Shown here piece after piece: positions 51,592-60,205 of a stretch of 62,302 nucleotides of DNA (its first letter is position 1; each line of letters begins with the position of its first letter). Under the pieces are notes generated by a model. It was not told the origin of the DNA. It did not search any database and was given only the letters and a program-made list of their open reading frames with translations. The translations under genes were made by a program, and so were the position numbers. The stretch comes from Clostridia bacterium (lineage in GTDB: Bacteria > Bacillota > Clostridia > Christensenellales > Borkfalkiaceae): contig JAFWXT010000023.1 in the NCBI GenBank assembly GCA_017522945.1, positions 1 to 62,302 of the forward strand, in the 5' to 3' direction.

Positions 51592-51608
51592 TTTCTCTTA
51601 CCTCCCAA

Positions 51609-52301
51609 TTACGCCTTACGTGGATCGATAACTTTAACAGCGCTATCAAATCTACCATATTTACCAGAAGCCTTTTCAAAAGCTTCGTTAGGTGACATAC
51701 CTTTACCGATAAAGTCCATCATTTTGCCAAGGCTAACGAATTCGTAACCGATAATTTGATTGTTTTCGTCAAGACCGATATTTTTAACGTAACCTTCAGC
51801 CATTTCTAAATATCTTGGACCTTTTTCTTTAGTAGAGTACATAGTACCAACTTGTGAACGTAAGCCTTTACCTAAGTCTTCAAGACCTGCACCTACAACT
51901 AAACCGTCGTCAGAGAAAGCAGATTGAGTTCTGCCGTAAACGATTTGCAAGAATAGTTCGCGCATAGCTGTGTTAATAGCATCGCAAACAAGGTCGGTAT
52001 TTAAAGCTTCTAAAATAGTTTTGCCAGGTAGAATTTCTGAAGCCATTGCTGCAGAGTGAGTCATACCAGAACAACCGATAGTTTCAACTAAAGCTTCTTC
52101 GATAATACCCTTTTTAACGTTTAAAGTAAGTTTGCATGCGCCTTGTTGTGGTGCACACCAACCAACACCGTGTGTGAAACCGCTAATATCGCTAATTTCG
52201 CGTGATTGTACCCATTTACCTTCTTCAGGAATTGGGGCTGGTCCATGGTTAGGACCCTTTTTAACGCATAGCATATGTTCAACTTCTCTTGAATATTGCA
52301 T
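51609..52301 (-). CDS. NifU/IscU-like iron-sulfur scaffold protein
   Basis: A 230-residue protein with cysteines in scaffold-like positions (GWCAPQQGAC, ETIGCSGMTHSAAMASEIL, TDLVCDAI), as in the NifU N-terminal domain. The ATG at 52301 is preferred over TTG 52316 because GGAGG lies 8 nt before it. The GGGtGRT gene follows after 17 bp, making a two-gene operon. It would assemble or carry Fe-S clusters, perhaps for its partner. Confidence 0.88.
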   Translation of the reverse strand: MQYSREVEHMLCVKKGPNHGPAPIPEEGKWVQSREISDISGFTHGVGWCAPQQGACKLTLNVKKGIIEEALVETIGCSGMTHSAAMASEILPGKTILEALNTDLVCDAINTAMRELFLQIVYGRTQSAFSDDGLVVGAGLEDLGKGLRSQVGTMYSTKEKGPRYLEMAEGYVKNIGLDENNQIIGYEFVSLGKMMDFIGKGMSPNEAFEKASGKYGRFDSAVKVIDPRKA

Positions 52302-52341
52302 TTTGTTATCCTCCAATTTGCGTTATAATTTTTATTTTACC

Positions 52342-52358
52342 TTGTGATTATATCACAA
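52342..52358. promoter_or_regulatory. Palindromic operator candidate over the -10 box
   Basis: TTGTGAT-TAT-ATCACAA is a perfect 7-bp inverted repeat overlapping the -10 box of the NifU-GGGtGRT promoter. It resembles Crp/Fnr- or Rex-type sites, but its spacing (17 bp in total) fits neither consensus exactly. Confidence 0.45.
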
Positions 52359-52375
52359 TTTTTTTTATTTTACAA
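52347..52375 (-). promoter_or_regulatory. Promoter of the NifU-GGGtGRT operon
   Basis: On the minus strand TTGTAA (52370-52375), 17 bp, TATAAT (52347-52352). Confidence 0.72.
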
Positions 52376-52485
52376 TCTTTTTTACACCTTTTTATTGCTA
52401 AATATTTAAAAAGATGTTAATATATATGTGTAAAAACTTTTTTATCTTTTACTTTTTAGTAAAATTTTACTCACGGGGGTGTTTT

Positions 52486-52989
52486 ATGAACGTAAAAACT
52501 AGTAAAAAATTGACTATTATCGCTCTATCGATTTTGGTTTTAAGCACGGCGTTTGTTTTAGCTTTACTATTTATGGGAACGCTTTCTAACTCAGTTAAAA
52601 CGAGTAATGATATGAATGAAGGTATTGCTATTGGTTGTACGGGCGCGGTTTTAGTGGTTGTATTTCTCTTTGCGCTTATAGTAAAGGCTATTTCAATTAT
52701 TTTTGGCGTATCCTCTTTATTTGTTAAAAGAAAACTTGCTTCAATCTTAGTTTTGGGTGTTTTAACTTGTGTTTTGGCTGTAGTTTCGCTTATTTGCTCA
52801 ACCTATTGCGTTATAATATTTCAAGGCGTACAAAACGGCAGTTCTTCTGCATCTCTTATGAACGCAGGGTTAATTATGGCGCTTGTAAGCGATGCGCTTT
52901 GGCTTGGATCTATCATCTTTAATACCGCTACTATTTCTAAAAGCGTTAAAGCTACTAATGCCGAAGAATTACTTAAAAGCGAAGAATAA
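52486..52989 (+). CDS. Small integral membrane protein, unknown
   Basis: A 167-residue protein with four hydrophobic segments (about 10-32, 49-71, 78-103, 119-145) and a charged tail (NAEELLKSEE). The ATG at 52486 is preferred over 52414 because GGGGGTG lies just upstream. No family is recognised. It stands alone between the Fe-S operon and tyrS. Confidence 0.75.
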   Translation: MNVKTSKKLTIIALSILVLSTAFVLALLFMGTLSNSVKTSNDMNEGIAIGCTGAVLVVVFLFALIVKAISIIFGVSSLFVKRKLASILVLGVLTCVLAVVSLICSTYCVIIFQGVQNGSSSASLMNAGLIMALVSDALWLGSIIFNTATISKSVKATNAEELLKSEE

Positions 52990-53044
52990 TGGCTAATTTA
53001 TAGGTTATATATGCGGTAATTGGGCGTAATTACTTGCTTTTTAC

Positions 53045-53073
53045 TTGACATAACCTGGGTTTAACTGTATAAT
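53045..53073 (+). promoter_or_regulatory. Promoter of tyrS
   Basis: TTGACA (53045-53050), 17 bp, TATAAT (53068-53073). A leader of about 115 nt follows, with an imperfect AGCG...GAAGT/ACTTCG...CGCT hairpin (53090-53153). No T-box antiterminator sequence is seen. Confidence 0.85.
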
Positions 53074-53195
53074 AATTTGAGTAATCGTTTAGCGCGGAAG
53101 TAATTTTTAATTTGCTTTATTAAATTGCTGTTTAAAAACTTCGCTCGCTACTTAAAATCATATTAAATTGTATCATTTATCATTAGAGGTGTAAT

Positions 53196-54404
53196 ATGAA
53201 CGTTATGGATACCCTTCGCGCAAGGGGATTTATTAAACAAACCGTTTATGAAGAAGATCTTTATAAACTATTAGGCGAAGAACAAGTTCCTTTTTACGTT
53301 GGGTTCGACCCAACTGCCGATAGCCTACACATTGGGCACTATATTCCTATTATAGCTATGGCTCACATGCAAAGAGCTGGACATAGACCTATCGCGTTAA
53401 TAGGTGGCGGTACGGCTATGGTTGGCGATCCATCGGGCAGAACTGATATGCGTTCTATGATGACGAAGGAAACAATCGCTCATAACGTTGAGTGCTTTAA
53501 AAAACAAATGTCACGCTTTATTGATTTTGAAGGTGACAATGCTGCGATTTTGGTTAATAACGCAGATTGGCTTTTAAATCTTAACTACGTTGATTTCTTG
53601 CGCGATATCGGTGTTTACTTCTCTGTTAACCACATGCTTACTTGTGATTGCTTTAAATCAAGAATGGAAAAGGGTCTTTCTTTCCTTGAATTTAACTACA
53701 TGCTAATGCAAGGTTACGACTTTTACGTTTTATACCAAAAATACGGCTGTAAGCTTCAATTAGGCGGTAACGATCAGTGGTCTAATATGCTTGCCGGGGC
53801 TGACCTTATCAGACGTAAAGAAAGTAAAGACGCTTTCGCTATGACTTTTACTCTTTTACTTAACAGCGAAGGTAAAAAGATGGGTAAAACCGCTAAAGGC
53901 GCTTTATGGCTTGATGAAAACAAAACTCCACCTTATGATTTTTATCAATATTTTAGAAACGTTGAAGATTGTAAGGTTGAAGAATGTATGAAGCTTTTAA
54001 CTTTCATGGAACTTGACGAAATAGCTCAGCTTTGCGCTTATAACGACGAACGCATTAACGTTGCTAAAGAACGCCTTGCTTACGAAGTAACTAAGCTTGT
54101 TCACGGCGAAGCAAAAGCAGAAGAATGTAGAGCACAAGCGAAGGCTGCTTTCTCGGGCGATTCAAGCAATATGCCTTGCGTTGAAGTTGATAAAGAAGTT
54201 ACCTTTATTCCTGAAATTATGGTGCTTGCAAAAGTAGCTCCATCACGTGGCGAAGCTCGTAGATTAGTTGAAGGTGGCGGTGTTTCAATCAATGATACAA
54301 AGCTTACTACTAAAGATTTAACTTTATCAGCCGATATTATCGAAAAGGGCGAGTTTGTATTGCATAAGGGGAAGAAGGTTCACATCCTTATCAAACTAAA
54401 ATAA
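53196..54404 (+). CDS. tyrS: Tyrosyl-tRNA synthetase
   Basis: A 402-residue class I aminoacyl-tRNA synthetase. It has the HIGH motif (LHIGHYIP, about 45), the tyrosine pocket YMLMQGYDFY and QLGGNDQWSN, the KMSKS-type loop KKMGKTAKG (about 230) and a C-terminal S4 RNA-binding domain (about 340-400, SRGEARRLVEGGGV). It charges tRNA-Tyr. AGAGGTG precedes the ATG. It is monocistronic; the stop codon lies inside the start of the downstream repeat structure. Confidence 0.98.
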   Translation: MNVMDTLRARGFIKQTVYEEDLYKLLGEEQVPFYVGFDPTADSLHIGHYIPIIAMAHMQRAGHRPIALIGGGTAMVGDPSGRTDMRSMMTKETIAHNVECFKKQMSRFIDFEGDNAAILVNNADWLLNLNYVDFLRDIGVYFSVNHMLTCDCFKSRMEKGLSFLEFNYMLMQGYDFYVLYQKYGCKLQLGGNDQWSNMLAGADLIRRKESKDAFAMTFTLLLNSEGKKMGKTAKGALWLDENKTPPYDFYQYFRNVEDCKVEECMKLLTFMELDEIAQLCAYNDERINVAKERLAYEVTKLVHGEAKAEECRAQAKAAFSGDSSNMPCVEVDKEVTFIPEIMVLAKVAPSRGEARRLVEGGGVSINDTKLTTKDLTLSADIIEKGEFVLHKGKKVHILIKLK

Positions 54405-54427
54405 GCCTTATCTACTTCGTTATAGAG

Positions 54428-54790
54428 GCGAAGCCTTGCGCTTTTTCTCGGTCGTGTACGCAATAGTACACTCCCGTCGATAAAAGCTCGGTTTCCCCAC
54501 TCTAACTCGCATCTAAGGCTTATTTTGAAAATATAATTGGCTTAGTTTGTAACATGGGCGAAGCCTTGCGCTTTTTCTCGGTCGTGTGCGCAATAGTACA
54601 CTCCCGTCGATAAAAGCTCGGTTTCCCCACTCTAACTCGCATCTAAGGCTTATTATGAAAATGTAATTGGCTTAGTTTGTAACATGGGCGAAGCCTTGCG
54701 CTTTTTCTCGGTCGTGTACGCAATAGTACACTCCCGTCGATAAAAGCTCGGTTTTTCCACTCTAACTCGCATCTAAGGCTTATTTTGAAA
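54428..54790. repeat. Three tandem 130-bp structured repeats
   Basis: Units begin at 54428, 54558 and 54688 with a 130-bp period; the third is truncated. Each holds GTGTAC-GCAATA-GTACAC at the tip, a CGG/CCG and CTTTT/AAAAG middle stem, and AAGCCTT/AAGGCTT as outer arms. Copies differ at only a few positions, one of them (GTGTGC) preserving pairing as G-U. No reading frame runs through. The units look more GC-rich than flanking spacer DNA. Confidence 0.93.
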
Positions 54791-54810
54791 TTATAAATTA
54801 TTTAATAAAA

Positions 54811-54845
54811 AGTAGCGTTAATAGCGTTATAGGCACACTTTTTTG
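54811..54845 (+). terminator. Hairpin before the IMPACT gene (13-nt-core family, diverged)
   Basis: AAAAGT and ACTTTT arms enclose a diverged core TAATAGCGTTATA (54819-54831), with T6. AGCGTTA and GTTATAG inside it can instead pair with CTATAAC and TAACGCT downstream (54847-54866). This is an attenuator-like choice. Confidence 0.55.
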
Positions 54846-54883
54846 CGCTATAACAGTTGTTAACGCTTTTTGTTTAGGATATT

Positions 54884-55513
54884 ATGGAATTTTTAACTGC
54901 CGATAGCGGTGACGTTTCTATTGAAATTAAACGCTCAACTTTTTTGGGTAAACTTAAAAAGGTTGAAAGCGAAGAAGAGGCAAAAAATTTTGTTGCTTCT
55001 GTTAAAAAGGAACACTCACTTGCTACACACAACTGTTACGCCTATATTGTTTTTGACGATGGGGTTGAACGAGTAAGATACTCGGATGATGGTGAACCAC
55101 AGGGTACTGCGGGTTTGCCTATTTTGGGTGTGCTTAAAAATAAGGGGCTTTTTAACGTGGCAGTTGTTGTTACAAGATATTTCGGCGGTATTAAGCTTGG
55201 CGCAGGCGGTTTAGTTCGTGCTTATGCGGAAACTGCAAGCGAAGCCTGTAATAGCGCAATCATTACAAAATGCGTGTTATGTACTAAATATTTAGTGCCT
55301 TTTTCTTACGAAAATTATAAAAAATTTAATATGTTTAAAATGCCTAAATATTCAAAAACTTTATCAACTGAATATAGCGATAAAGTGAATGTTACCTTTG
55401 CCGTTAGCAAAGAAGATGCCGAAGCGTTTGTGGGTTCATTTGAAAGTTTTTACAATAAAAAGCAGTCTATAAGCGCGTTAACCGATATTATTTGCGAGTT
55501 TGAAGAAGGTTAA
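54884..55513 (+). CDS. IMPACT family protein (YigZ/YvyE)
   Basis: A 209-residue protein with the UPF0029 N-terminal domain (ATHNCYAYIV, YSDDGEPQGTAGLPIL, VTRYFGGIKLGAGGLVRAY), which is diagnostic, and a small ferredoxin-like C-terminal domain. Its role is linked to translation/ribosome regulation in homologues. It is the first gene of a compact yigZ-recX-birA group (1-bp gap, then 11-bp overlap). Confidence 0.93.
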   Translation: MEFLTADSGDVSIEIKRSTFLGKLKKVESEEEAKNFVASVKKEHSLATHNCYAYIVFDDGVERVRYSDDGEPQGTAGLPILGVLKNKGLFNVAVVVTRYFGGIKLGAGGLVRAYAETASEACNSAIITKCVLCTKYLVPFSYENYKKFNMFKMPKYSKTLSTEYSDKVNVTFAVSKEDAEAFVGSFESFYNKKQSISALTDIICEFEEG

Positions 55514-55514
55514 A

Positions 55515-56135
55515 ATGAAAACTATAACACAAGTAACCGTTCAACAAAAAAATAAAAAGCGCAGTAACTTGTTTTTAGACGGCGTTTATTATTGCTCGCT
55601 CGATAATCTTTTAGTCGTTAAATATTCCTTAAAGGCAGGTGTTAAAATTACCAAACAAAAACTTGCCGAAATTCAAGAGGAAAACGAGTTTTCGTATGCT
55701 TTTGATTTAGCGCTTGGGTATATTTCTCGATATAGAAAAACAAAAAAACAATTGATTGAGTATCTTTTAAAAAAGGGCTATTTACCTACGCTTGCCAATA
55801 AAGTAGTTGATAAGCTTTCCTCGTACGGCTACCTTGATGACAAGGACTATGCGAGAGTCTATGCTGAGCAAAACAGTAAAACTAAGGGTAAAATTCTTAT
55901 AAAAATGCAGCTTAAAGCAAAAGGTATTGACGAGCAAACTGCAAACATAGCGGTTGAAAATCTTGGCGATGAAACACCGCAGGTAATCGAACTTGCTAAA
56001 AAATACTTAAAAAACAAAGAAAAGGATTTTAAAACTTTGTCAAAATGTTATAGATACCTTCTTTCAAAAGGCTTTTCTTACGACGCAGTTTCAAGCGCAA
56101 TCGACAGTTTAAAGGACGAATACAATGAGAATTGA
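55515..56135 (+). CDS. recX: RecX family regulatory protein
   Basis: A 206-residue helical-repeat protein with the RecX pattern (ALGYISRYRKTKKQLIEYLLKKGY, LSSYGYLDDKDYARVYAEQ, ILIKMQLKAKGID). It would modulate RecA filaments. The ATG at 55515 is preferred over an upstream TTG at 55500, because a GAAGAAGG site lies just before it and the gene begins 1 bp after the IMPACT stop. No recA is nearby. Confidence 0.9.
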   Translation: MKTITQVTVQQKNKKRSNLFLDGVYYCSLDNLLVVKYSLKAGVKITKQKLAEIQEENEFSYAFDLALGYISRYRKTKKQLIEYLLKKGYLPTLANKVVDKLSSYGYLDDKDYARVYAEQNSKTKGKILIKMQLKAKGIDEQTANIAVENLGDETPQVIELAKKYLKNKEKDFKTLSKCYRYLLSKGFSYDAVSSAIDSLKDEYNEN

Positions 56136-56805
56136 ACGTTTGAAAAAAACTAATTCAACAAACGAATACGTTAAAAAATTTATAAAAAACAAAGAAGACG
56201 TTATCGTGGTTGCCGATGAGCAAACGGGCGGTATGGGCACTAAGGGCAGGTCTTTTATAAGCGAAAAGGGTGGTTTGTATTTTACAAAATTATCCTTTTA
56301 TAACAATTTTCCTGCTAGCGAAAGTTGGCAAATTATGGCGGGGGCTGCACTTGCGGTTGTTAAAACCTTATTAGCGTTTGGTATTCAAGCAAAAATTAAA
56401 TGGCCTAATGATATAATTGTAAACGGCAAAAAAATTTGTGGGATTTTAATTTCTAACAGTTTTTGCTCTCAAAATATTGACTATTCAATCGTGGGTATTG
56501 GGCTTAACGTCAATAACGAAATTGCAGAAGAAATTAAAGATATTGCAATTTCTACAAAGCAGGTGCTTGGAAAAGAACTTGATATCGAAAGCCTGCTGTT
56601 AACCCTTTCGTTAAATCTTTCTGCAAAAGCCGATATTAATGAATACCGAGCCTATAGCGCGGTTATCGGTAAAAAACTTACCGTTATTCGCGGTGAAAAT
56701 ATATTTGAAAGCGTTGCTGTTGATATTCTTCCCGACGGAGCTTTAAAACTTGAAAACGGCGAGCTTTTATACGCAGGCGAATTAAACCTAAAAATAAAGA
56801 TATAA
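56125..56805 (+). CDS. birA: Biotin-[acetyl-CoA carboxylase] ligase
   Basis: A 226-residue monofunctional BirA without the DNA-binding domain. Substrate motifs: TNSTNEYVKK, DEQTGGMGTKGRSF (biotinyl-AMP loop) and IKWPNDIIVNGKKICGIL, then a short C-terminal SH3-like domain. It attaches biotin to carboxylase carrier proteins. It overlaps recX by 11 bp. The group has no clear terminator; the deoC promoter follows. Confidence 0.95.
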   Translation: MRIERLKKTNSTNEYVKKFIKNKEDVIVVADEQTGGMGTKGRSFISEKGGLYFTKLSFYNNFPASESWQIMAGAALAVVKTLLAFGIQAKIKWPNDIIVNGKKICGILISNSFCSQNIDYSIVGIGLNVNNEIAEEIKDIAISTKQVLGKELDIESLLLTLSLNLSAKADINEYRAYSAVIGKKLTVIRGENIFESVAVDILPDGALKLENGELLYAGELNLKIKI

Positions 56806-56820
56806 TTTATAAAAAAACTA

Positions 56821-56849
56821 TTGTAAAAACTGCCGATTTGTGTTATAAT
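56821..56849 (+). promoter_or_regulatory. Promoter of the nucleoside salvage operon
   Basis: TTGTAA (56821-56826), 17 bp, TATAAT (56844-56849), about 57 bp before deoC. Confidence 0.8.
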
Positions 56850-56906
56850 AACTTGGTAAAAAACGCATTATAAAAACTAAGCAAATCAATAATCAAGGAG
56901 ATTGTT

Positions 56907-57581
56907 ATGGATATTAAAAACATTTTATCAAAATGCGACCACACGCTACTTTCTCAAAAAGCTACATGGGAAGACATTAAAAGAATTTGTGACGAAGGCA
57001 TGAAATATCATACTGCATCCGTTTGTATTCCACCTTGCTTTGTAAAAAGAGCAAAAGAATACGTTGGCGATAAGCTTGCAATTTGTACGGTTATAGGTTT
57101 TCCTAACGGATATAATAGCACGGCGGTTAAGGTTTTTGAAACCGAAGATGCAATCAAATGCGGTGCGGACGAGATTGATATGGTTATAAATATCGGCGAG
57201 TTAAAGGCTGGAAATTACGCATACGTGCAAGATGAAATTGCTAAAATTAAAGGCGCTTGCGGTGATAAAATTTTAAAAGTTATAATTGAAACTTGTTTAC
57301 TTACCGATGATGAAAAACGTGTTTGTTGCGATTTAGTAACCAACGCAAAAGCCGATTATATTAAAACTTCAACTGGTTTTTCAACAAGCGGTGCAACCCG
57401 TCATGACGTTGAAATTTTATTTAACGGCGTTGGTAAAGGCGTTAAAACTAAAGCGGCAGGCGGTATTAGCGGTCTTCAAGACGCGCAAGATTTTATAGAT
57501 TTGGGTGCATCAAGATTGGGTACAAGCAGAGTTGTTAAAGCGGTTATGGCTTCTAACGTAGAAGACGGCAGTAAATATTAA
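56907..57581 (+). CDS. deoC: Deoxyribose-phosphate aldolase
   Basis: A 224-residue class I aldolase that splits 2-deoxyribose-5-phosphate to glyceraldehyde-3-phosphate and acetaldehyde. KVIIETCLL and the Schiff-base lysine motif [14 protein letters not shown] are present. CAAGGAG precedes the ATG. It heads the salvage cluster. Confidence 0.97.
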   Translation: MDIKNILSKCDHTLLSQKATWEDIKRICDEGMKYHTASVCIPPCFVKRAKEYVGDKLAICTVIGFPNGYNSTAVKVFETEDAIKCGADEIDMVINIGELKAGNYAYVQDEIAKIKGACGDKILKVIIETCLLTDDEKRVCCDLVTNAKADYIKTSTGFSTSGATRHDVEILFNGVGKGVKTKAAGGISGLQDAQDFIDLGASRLGTSRVVKAVMASNVEDGSKY

Positions 57582-57673
57582 GACTAAAAAATAGGTTTTG
57601 TTGCAACAAGTTAATTTTATAACTGTGCGTGGCATAACTAAAAAATCAATAAAAATTAAAGGGGATATAAATT

Positions 57674-58381
57674 ATGGCAGTTCCAACACCTCATATTACG
57701 GCAAAATTAGGAGATTTCGCAAAAACGGTTCTTATGCCGGGCGATCCATTAAGAGCAAAATATATAGCTGAAAATTACCTTACCGACGCGGTTTTAGTTA
57801 ACAACGTTCGCGGTGTAAACGGTTATACAGGTTATTACAAGGGAAAAAGAGTTTCAGTTATGGCTTCTGGTATGGGTCAACCATCTATCGGTATTTACTC
57901 ATACGAGTTATTCAATTTTTACGGTGTTGAAAACATTATAAGAGTTGGCTCTTGCGGTAGTTTTCATAAAGACTTGCACGCTCGCGATATTATTATCGCT
58001 ATGGGCGCTTGCACTAACGGAAATTACGCAATGCAATACAATTTACCAGGTACGTTCTGTCCTATTGCAAGTTTCGACCTTGTTAAACGCGCTGCTGAAC
58101 TTTGTGAAAAAGCCGGCGTTAATTATATGGTAGGTAACATTTTCTCATCAGATACTTTCTACGATGATGCAAACTCAGGTATGCAATGGGCAAAGATGGG
58201 CGTTTTAGGTGTTGAAATGGAATCGGCTGCTCTTTACTGTAACGCTGCAAGAGCAGGCAAAAACGCGCTTTGTATTTGCACGGTTAGTGATTCGTTTATT
58301 TATCCTGAAGAAAATACAACTGCCGAAGAAAGACAAAATTCTTTCACTAAAATGATGGAAATTGCTTTAGAATTAGCATAA
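57674..58381 (+). CDS. deoD: Purine-nucleoside phosphorylase (DeoD type)
   Basis: A 235-residue NP-I family phosphorylase of the hexameric type. It has the phosphate loop MPGDPLRAKYIAE (19-31), RVGSCGSF (about 88), the EMESAALY ribose-binding helix and VSDS near the end. It converts purine nucleosides to base and (deoxy)ribose-1-phosphate, which DeoB uses. AAAGGGGA precedes the start. Confidence 0.96.
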   Translation: MAVPTPHITAKLGDFAKTVLMPGDPLRAKYIAENYLTDAVLVNNVRGVNGYTGYYKGKRVSVMASGMGQPSIGIYSYELFNFYGVENIIRVGSCGSFHKDLHARDIIIAMGACTNGNYAMQYNLPGTFCPIASFDLVKRAAELCEKAGVNYMVGNIFSSDTFYDDANSGMQWAKMGVLGVEMESAALYCNAARAGKNALCICTVSDSFIYPEENTTAEERQNSFTKMMEIALELA

Positions 58382-58450
58382 TAAATAGTATAACAAAAAA
58401 AATAAAAGTGCCCGTATATGTTCATAAACGGCACAAAAGTAAATAAAATT

Positions 58451-59614
58451 ATGAAAAAAAGAGTATTTTTAATCGTTCTTGATAGTGTTGGTATTGGCGA
58501 ACTTCCCGATGCTGAAAAGTGGGGGGATAAAGGTAGTAACACCTTAAAATCTATACGTTATCACGAAAATTTTAATTGCCCTAATCTTATAAATATGGGG
58601 CTATTTAATATTGAAAGCGTAGGCGGTGGAGTTAAAAATCCAACGGCTTCTTACGCGCGCCTTGCCGAACTTTCGCAAGGCAAAGATACAACTATTGGGC
58701 ATTGGGAAATTGCAGGCGTTGTTTCGGCTCGCCCATTGCCGGTGTATCCAAATGGATTTCCATCTGACTTGATTGAAAAATTTGAAAAGCTTACGGGAAG
58801 AAAAACCCTTTGCAATAAGCCTTATTCTGGGACGGACGTCATTCGCGATTTTGGCGATGAACATTTAAAAACGGGTGCTCTTATCGTTTACACTTCGGCA
58901 GATAGTGTTTTTCAAATTGCTGCGCACGAAGATATTGTTCCCATTGAAGAACTTTATAATTATTGTGAAATTGCAAGAGAACTACTTGTTGGCGAACACG
59001 GGGTTGGCCGTGTAATTGCGCGCCCATTTGAGGGAACGCACCCATATTCTCGTACGCCAAGAAGGCATGACTATTCGCTTTTACCACCTGCGACTACTAT
59101 GCTTGATTTAATTAAAGAAAGTGGTAAGAGTGTTATTTCTGTTGGTAAAATTTATGATATATTTGCAGGACGTGGGCTTACCGAAAGTAATCGTATCAAA
59201 AACAATAGCGACGGTATGGCTATTGCAACTGCAAAAGCCGATGAAGATTTTGAAGGCTTATGCTTTGTAAACTTGGTTGATTTCGATATGGTTTACGGGC
59301 ATAGAAATGACGTTGCGGGCTATGCAAATGCACTTAGTACCTTTGATAAAGAACTTCCTTTACTTATCAATAAACTTCGTGAAGACGATATTTTAATCAT
59401 AACCGCCGATCACGGTTGTGATCCTGGAACGCCATCTACCGATCATTCAAGAGAGCACGTTCCTATGCTTATTTACGGGGATAAAATTAAAGCAGGTGTT
59501 GATTTAAAAACTCGTAAAAGCTTTGCAGATATTTCGGCAACTATTTTGCAATATCTTCAAGTTGAACAGGGTGAAACTCGCGGAGAAAGCTTTTTAAACG
59601 AAGTTTTAAAATAG
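58451..59614 (+). CDS. deoB: Phosphopentomutase
   Basis: A 387-residue alkaline-phosphatase-fold enzyme that interconverts (deoxy)ribose-1- and 5-phosphate. It has an N-terminal IVLDSVGIGELPDA and metal-site motifs DVAGYANAL and ITADHGCDPGTPSTDHSREHVPML. The ATG at 58451 is preferred over 58418, because homology to DeoB starts there. A GTGCC/GGCAC hairpin precedes it, and the ribosome site is weak. Confidence 0.95.
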   Translation: MKKRVFLIVLDSVGIGELPDAEKWGDKGSNTLKSIRYHENFNCPNLINMGLFNIESVGGGVKNPTASYARLAELSQGKDTTIGHWEIAGVVSARPLPVYPNGFPSDLIEKFEKLTGRKTLCNKPYSGTDVIRDFGDEHLKTGALIVYTSADSVFQIAAHEDIVPIEELYNYCEIARELLVGEHGVGRVIARPFEGTHPYSRTPRRHDYSLLPPATTMLDLIKESGKSVISVGKIYDIFAGRGLTESNRIKNNSDGMAIATAKADEDFEGLCFVNLVDFDMVYGHRNDVAGYANALSTFDKELPLLINKLREDDILIITADHGCDPGTPSTDHSREHVPMLIYGDKIKAGVDLKTRKSFADISATILQYLQVEQGETRGESFLNEVLK

Positions 59615-59676
59615 GTTTTGTTACAATAAACTGTTAAAACTTTTTTTAAAATCAATCATTGTTTATTACGTAACCT
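59613..59676. repeat. Dispersed palindromic family 2, forward copy
   Basis: AGGTTTTGTTACAATAAAC can pair with GTTTATTACGTAACCT, with small bulges. The 3' half AAAATCAATCATTGTTT matches the copies at 31012-31060 (reversed) and 10196-10236. Confidence 0.65.
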
Positions 59677-59704
59677 TAAAATCTAAATTTTAAAAGGTGA
59701 GATT

Positions 59705-60109
59705 ATGGAAAATTTAGAACTAATAAAACTTGCAATAAATGCTCGCGAAATGGCTTACGCTCCATATTCAGGTTTTAAAGTTGGCGCGGCGTTACTTGCC
59801 AAAAGTGGTAAGGTGTATCTTGGTTGTAACATAGAAAACGCATCTTATACACCAACTAACTGTGCTGAAAGAACTGCTTTTTTTAAAGCGGTAAGCGAAG
59901 GCGAGCATGAGTTTGAAAAAATTGCTATCGTTGGCGGAATGGGGGATAACCTATCCGATTCTTGTCCACCTTGCGGTGTTTGCCGTCAGGTAATAGCGGA
60001 ATTTTGCGATGGCGATTTCGTTATAGTTTTAGGAACAGAAGAAAAGGTTTTAGAATACAAGTTTAGTGAAATTTTACCATTAGCTTTCACCCCAAAATCA
60101 CTTAACTAA
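59705..60109 (+). CDS. cdd: Cytidine deaminase
   Basis: A 134-residue zinc enzyme, the small tetrameric type. It has NIENASYTPTNCAERTA (zinc Cys and catalytic Glu) and PPCGVCRQ (two zinc Cys). It deaminates cytidine and deoxycytidine. AAAGGTGAG precedes the ATG. Confidence 0.97.
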   Translation: MENLELIKLAINAREMAYAPYSGFKVGAALLAKSGKVYLGCNIENASYTPTNCAERTAFFKAVSEGEHEFEKIAIVGGMGDNLSDSCPPCGVCRQVIAEFCDGDFVIVLGTEEKVLEYKFSEILPLAFTPKSLN

Positions 60110-60133
60110 TTTTACTTTATTGCTAAAAAAATT

Positions 60134-60157
60134 ATCCGCTTTTTGCGGATATTTTTA
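60134..60157 (+). terminator. Terminator after cdd
   Basis: ATCCGC-TTTTT-GCGGAT followed by ATTTTT. It may only partly separate cdd from pdp. Confidence 0.8.
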
Positions 60158-60170
60158 ACTTAAAAAAATA

Positions 60171-60205
60171 AAAAGTGCGTAAATAAGGCGATTAACGCTA
60201 CTTTT
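60171..60205 (+). promoter_or_regulatory. Attenuator-like hairpin before pdp (13-nt core, reversed)
   Basis: AAAAGT-GCGT pairs with ACGC-T-ACTTTT; the loop AATAAGGCGATTA (60182-60194) is the reversed core with two changes. GCGTAAAT (60177-60184) can alternatively pair with ATTTATGC (60212-60219), which abuts the GGAG of pdp. Confidence 0.5.

Noticed and set aside
53074..53195. T-box riboswitch upstream of tyrS
   Set aside because: The leader is only about 115 nt, lacks the conserved T-box antiterminator sequence and has no terminator hairpin with a T-run.
54428..54790. Three regular repeats as a CRISPR array
   Set aside because: The 130-bp period is near-identical throughout, with no variable spacers and no cas genes.
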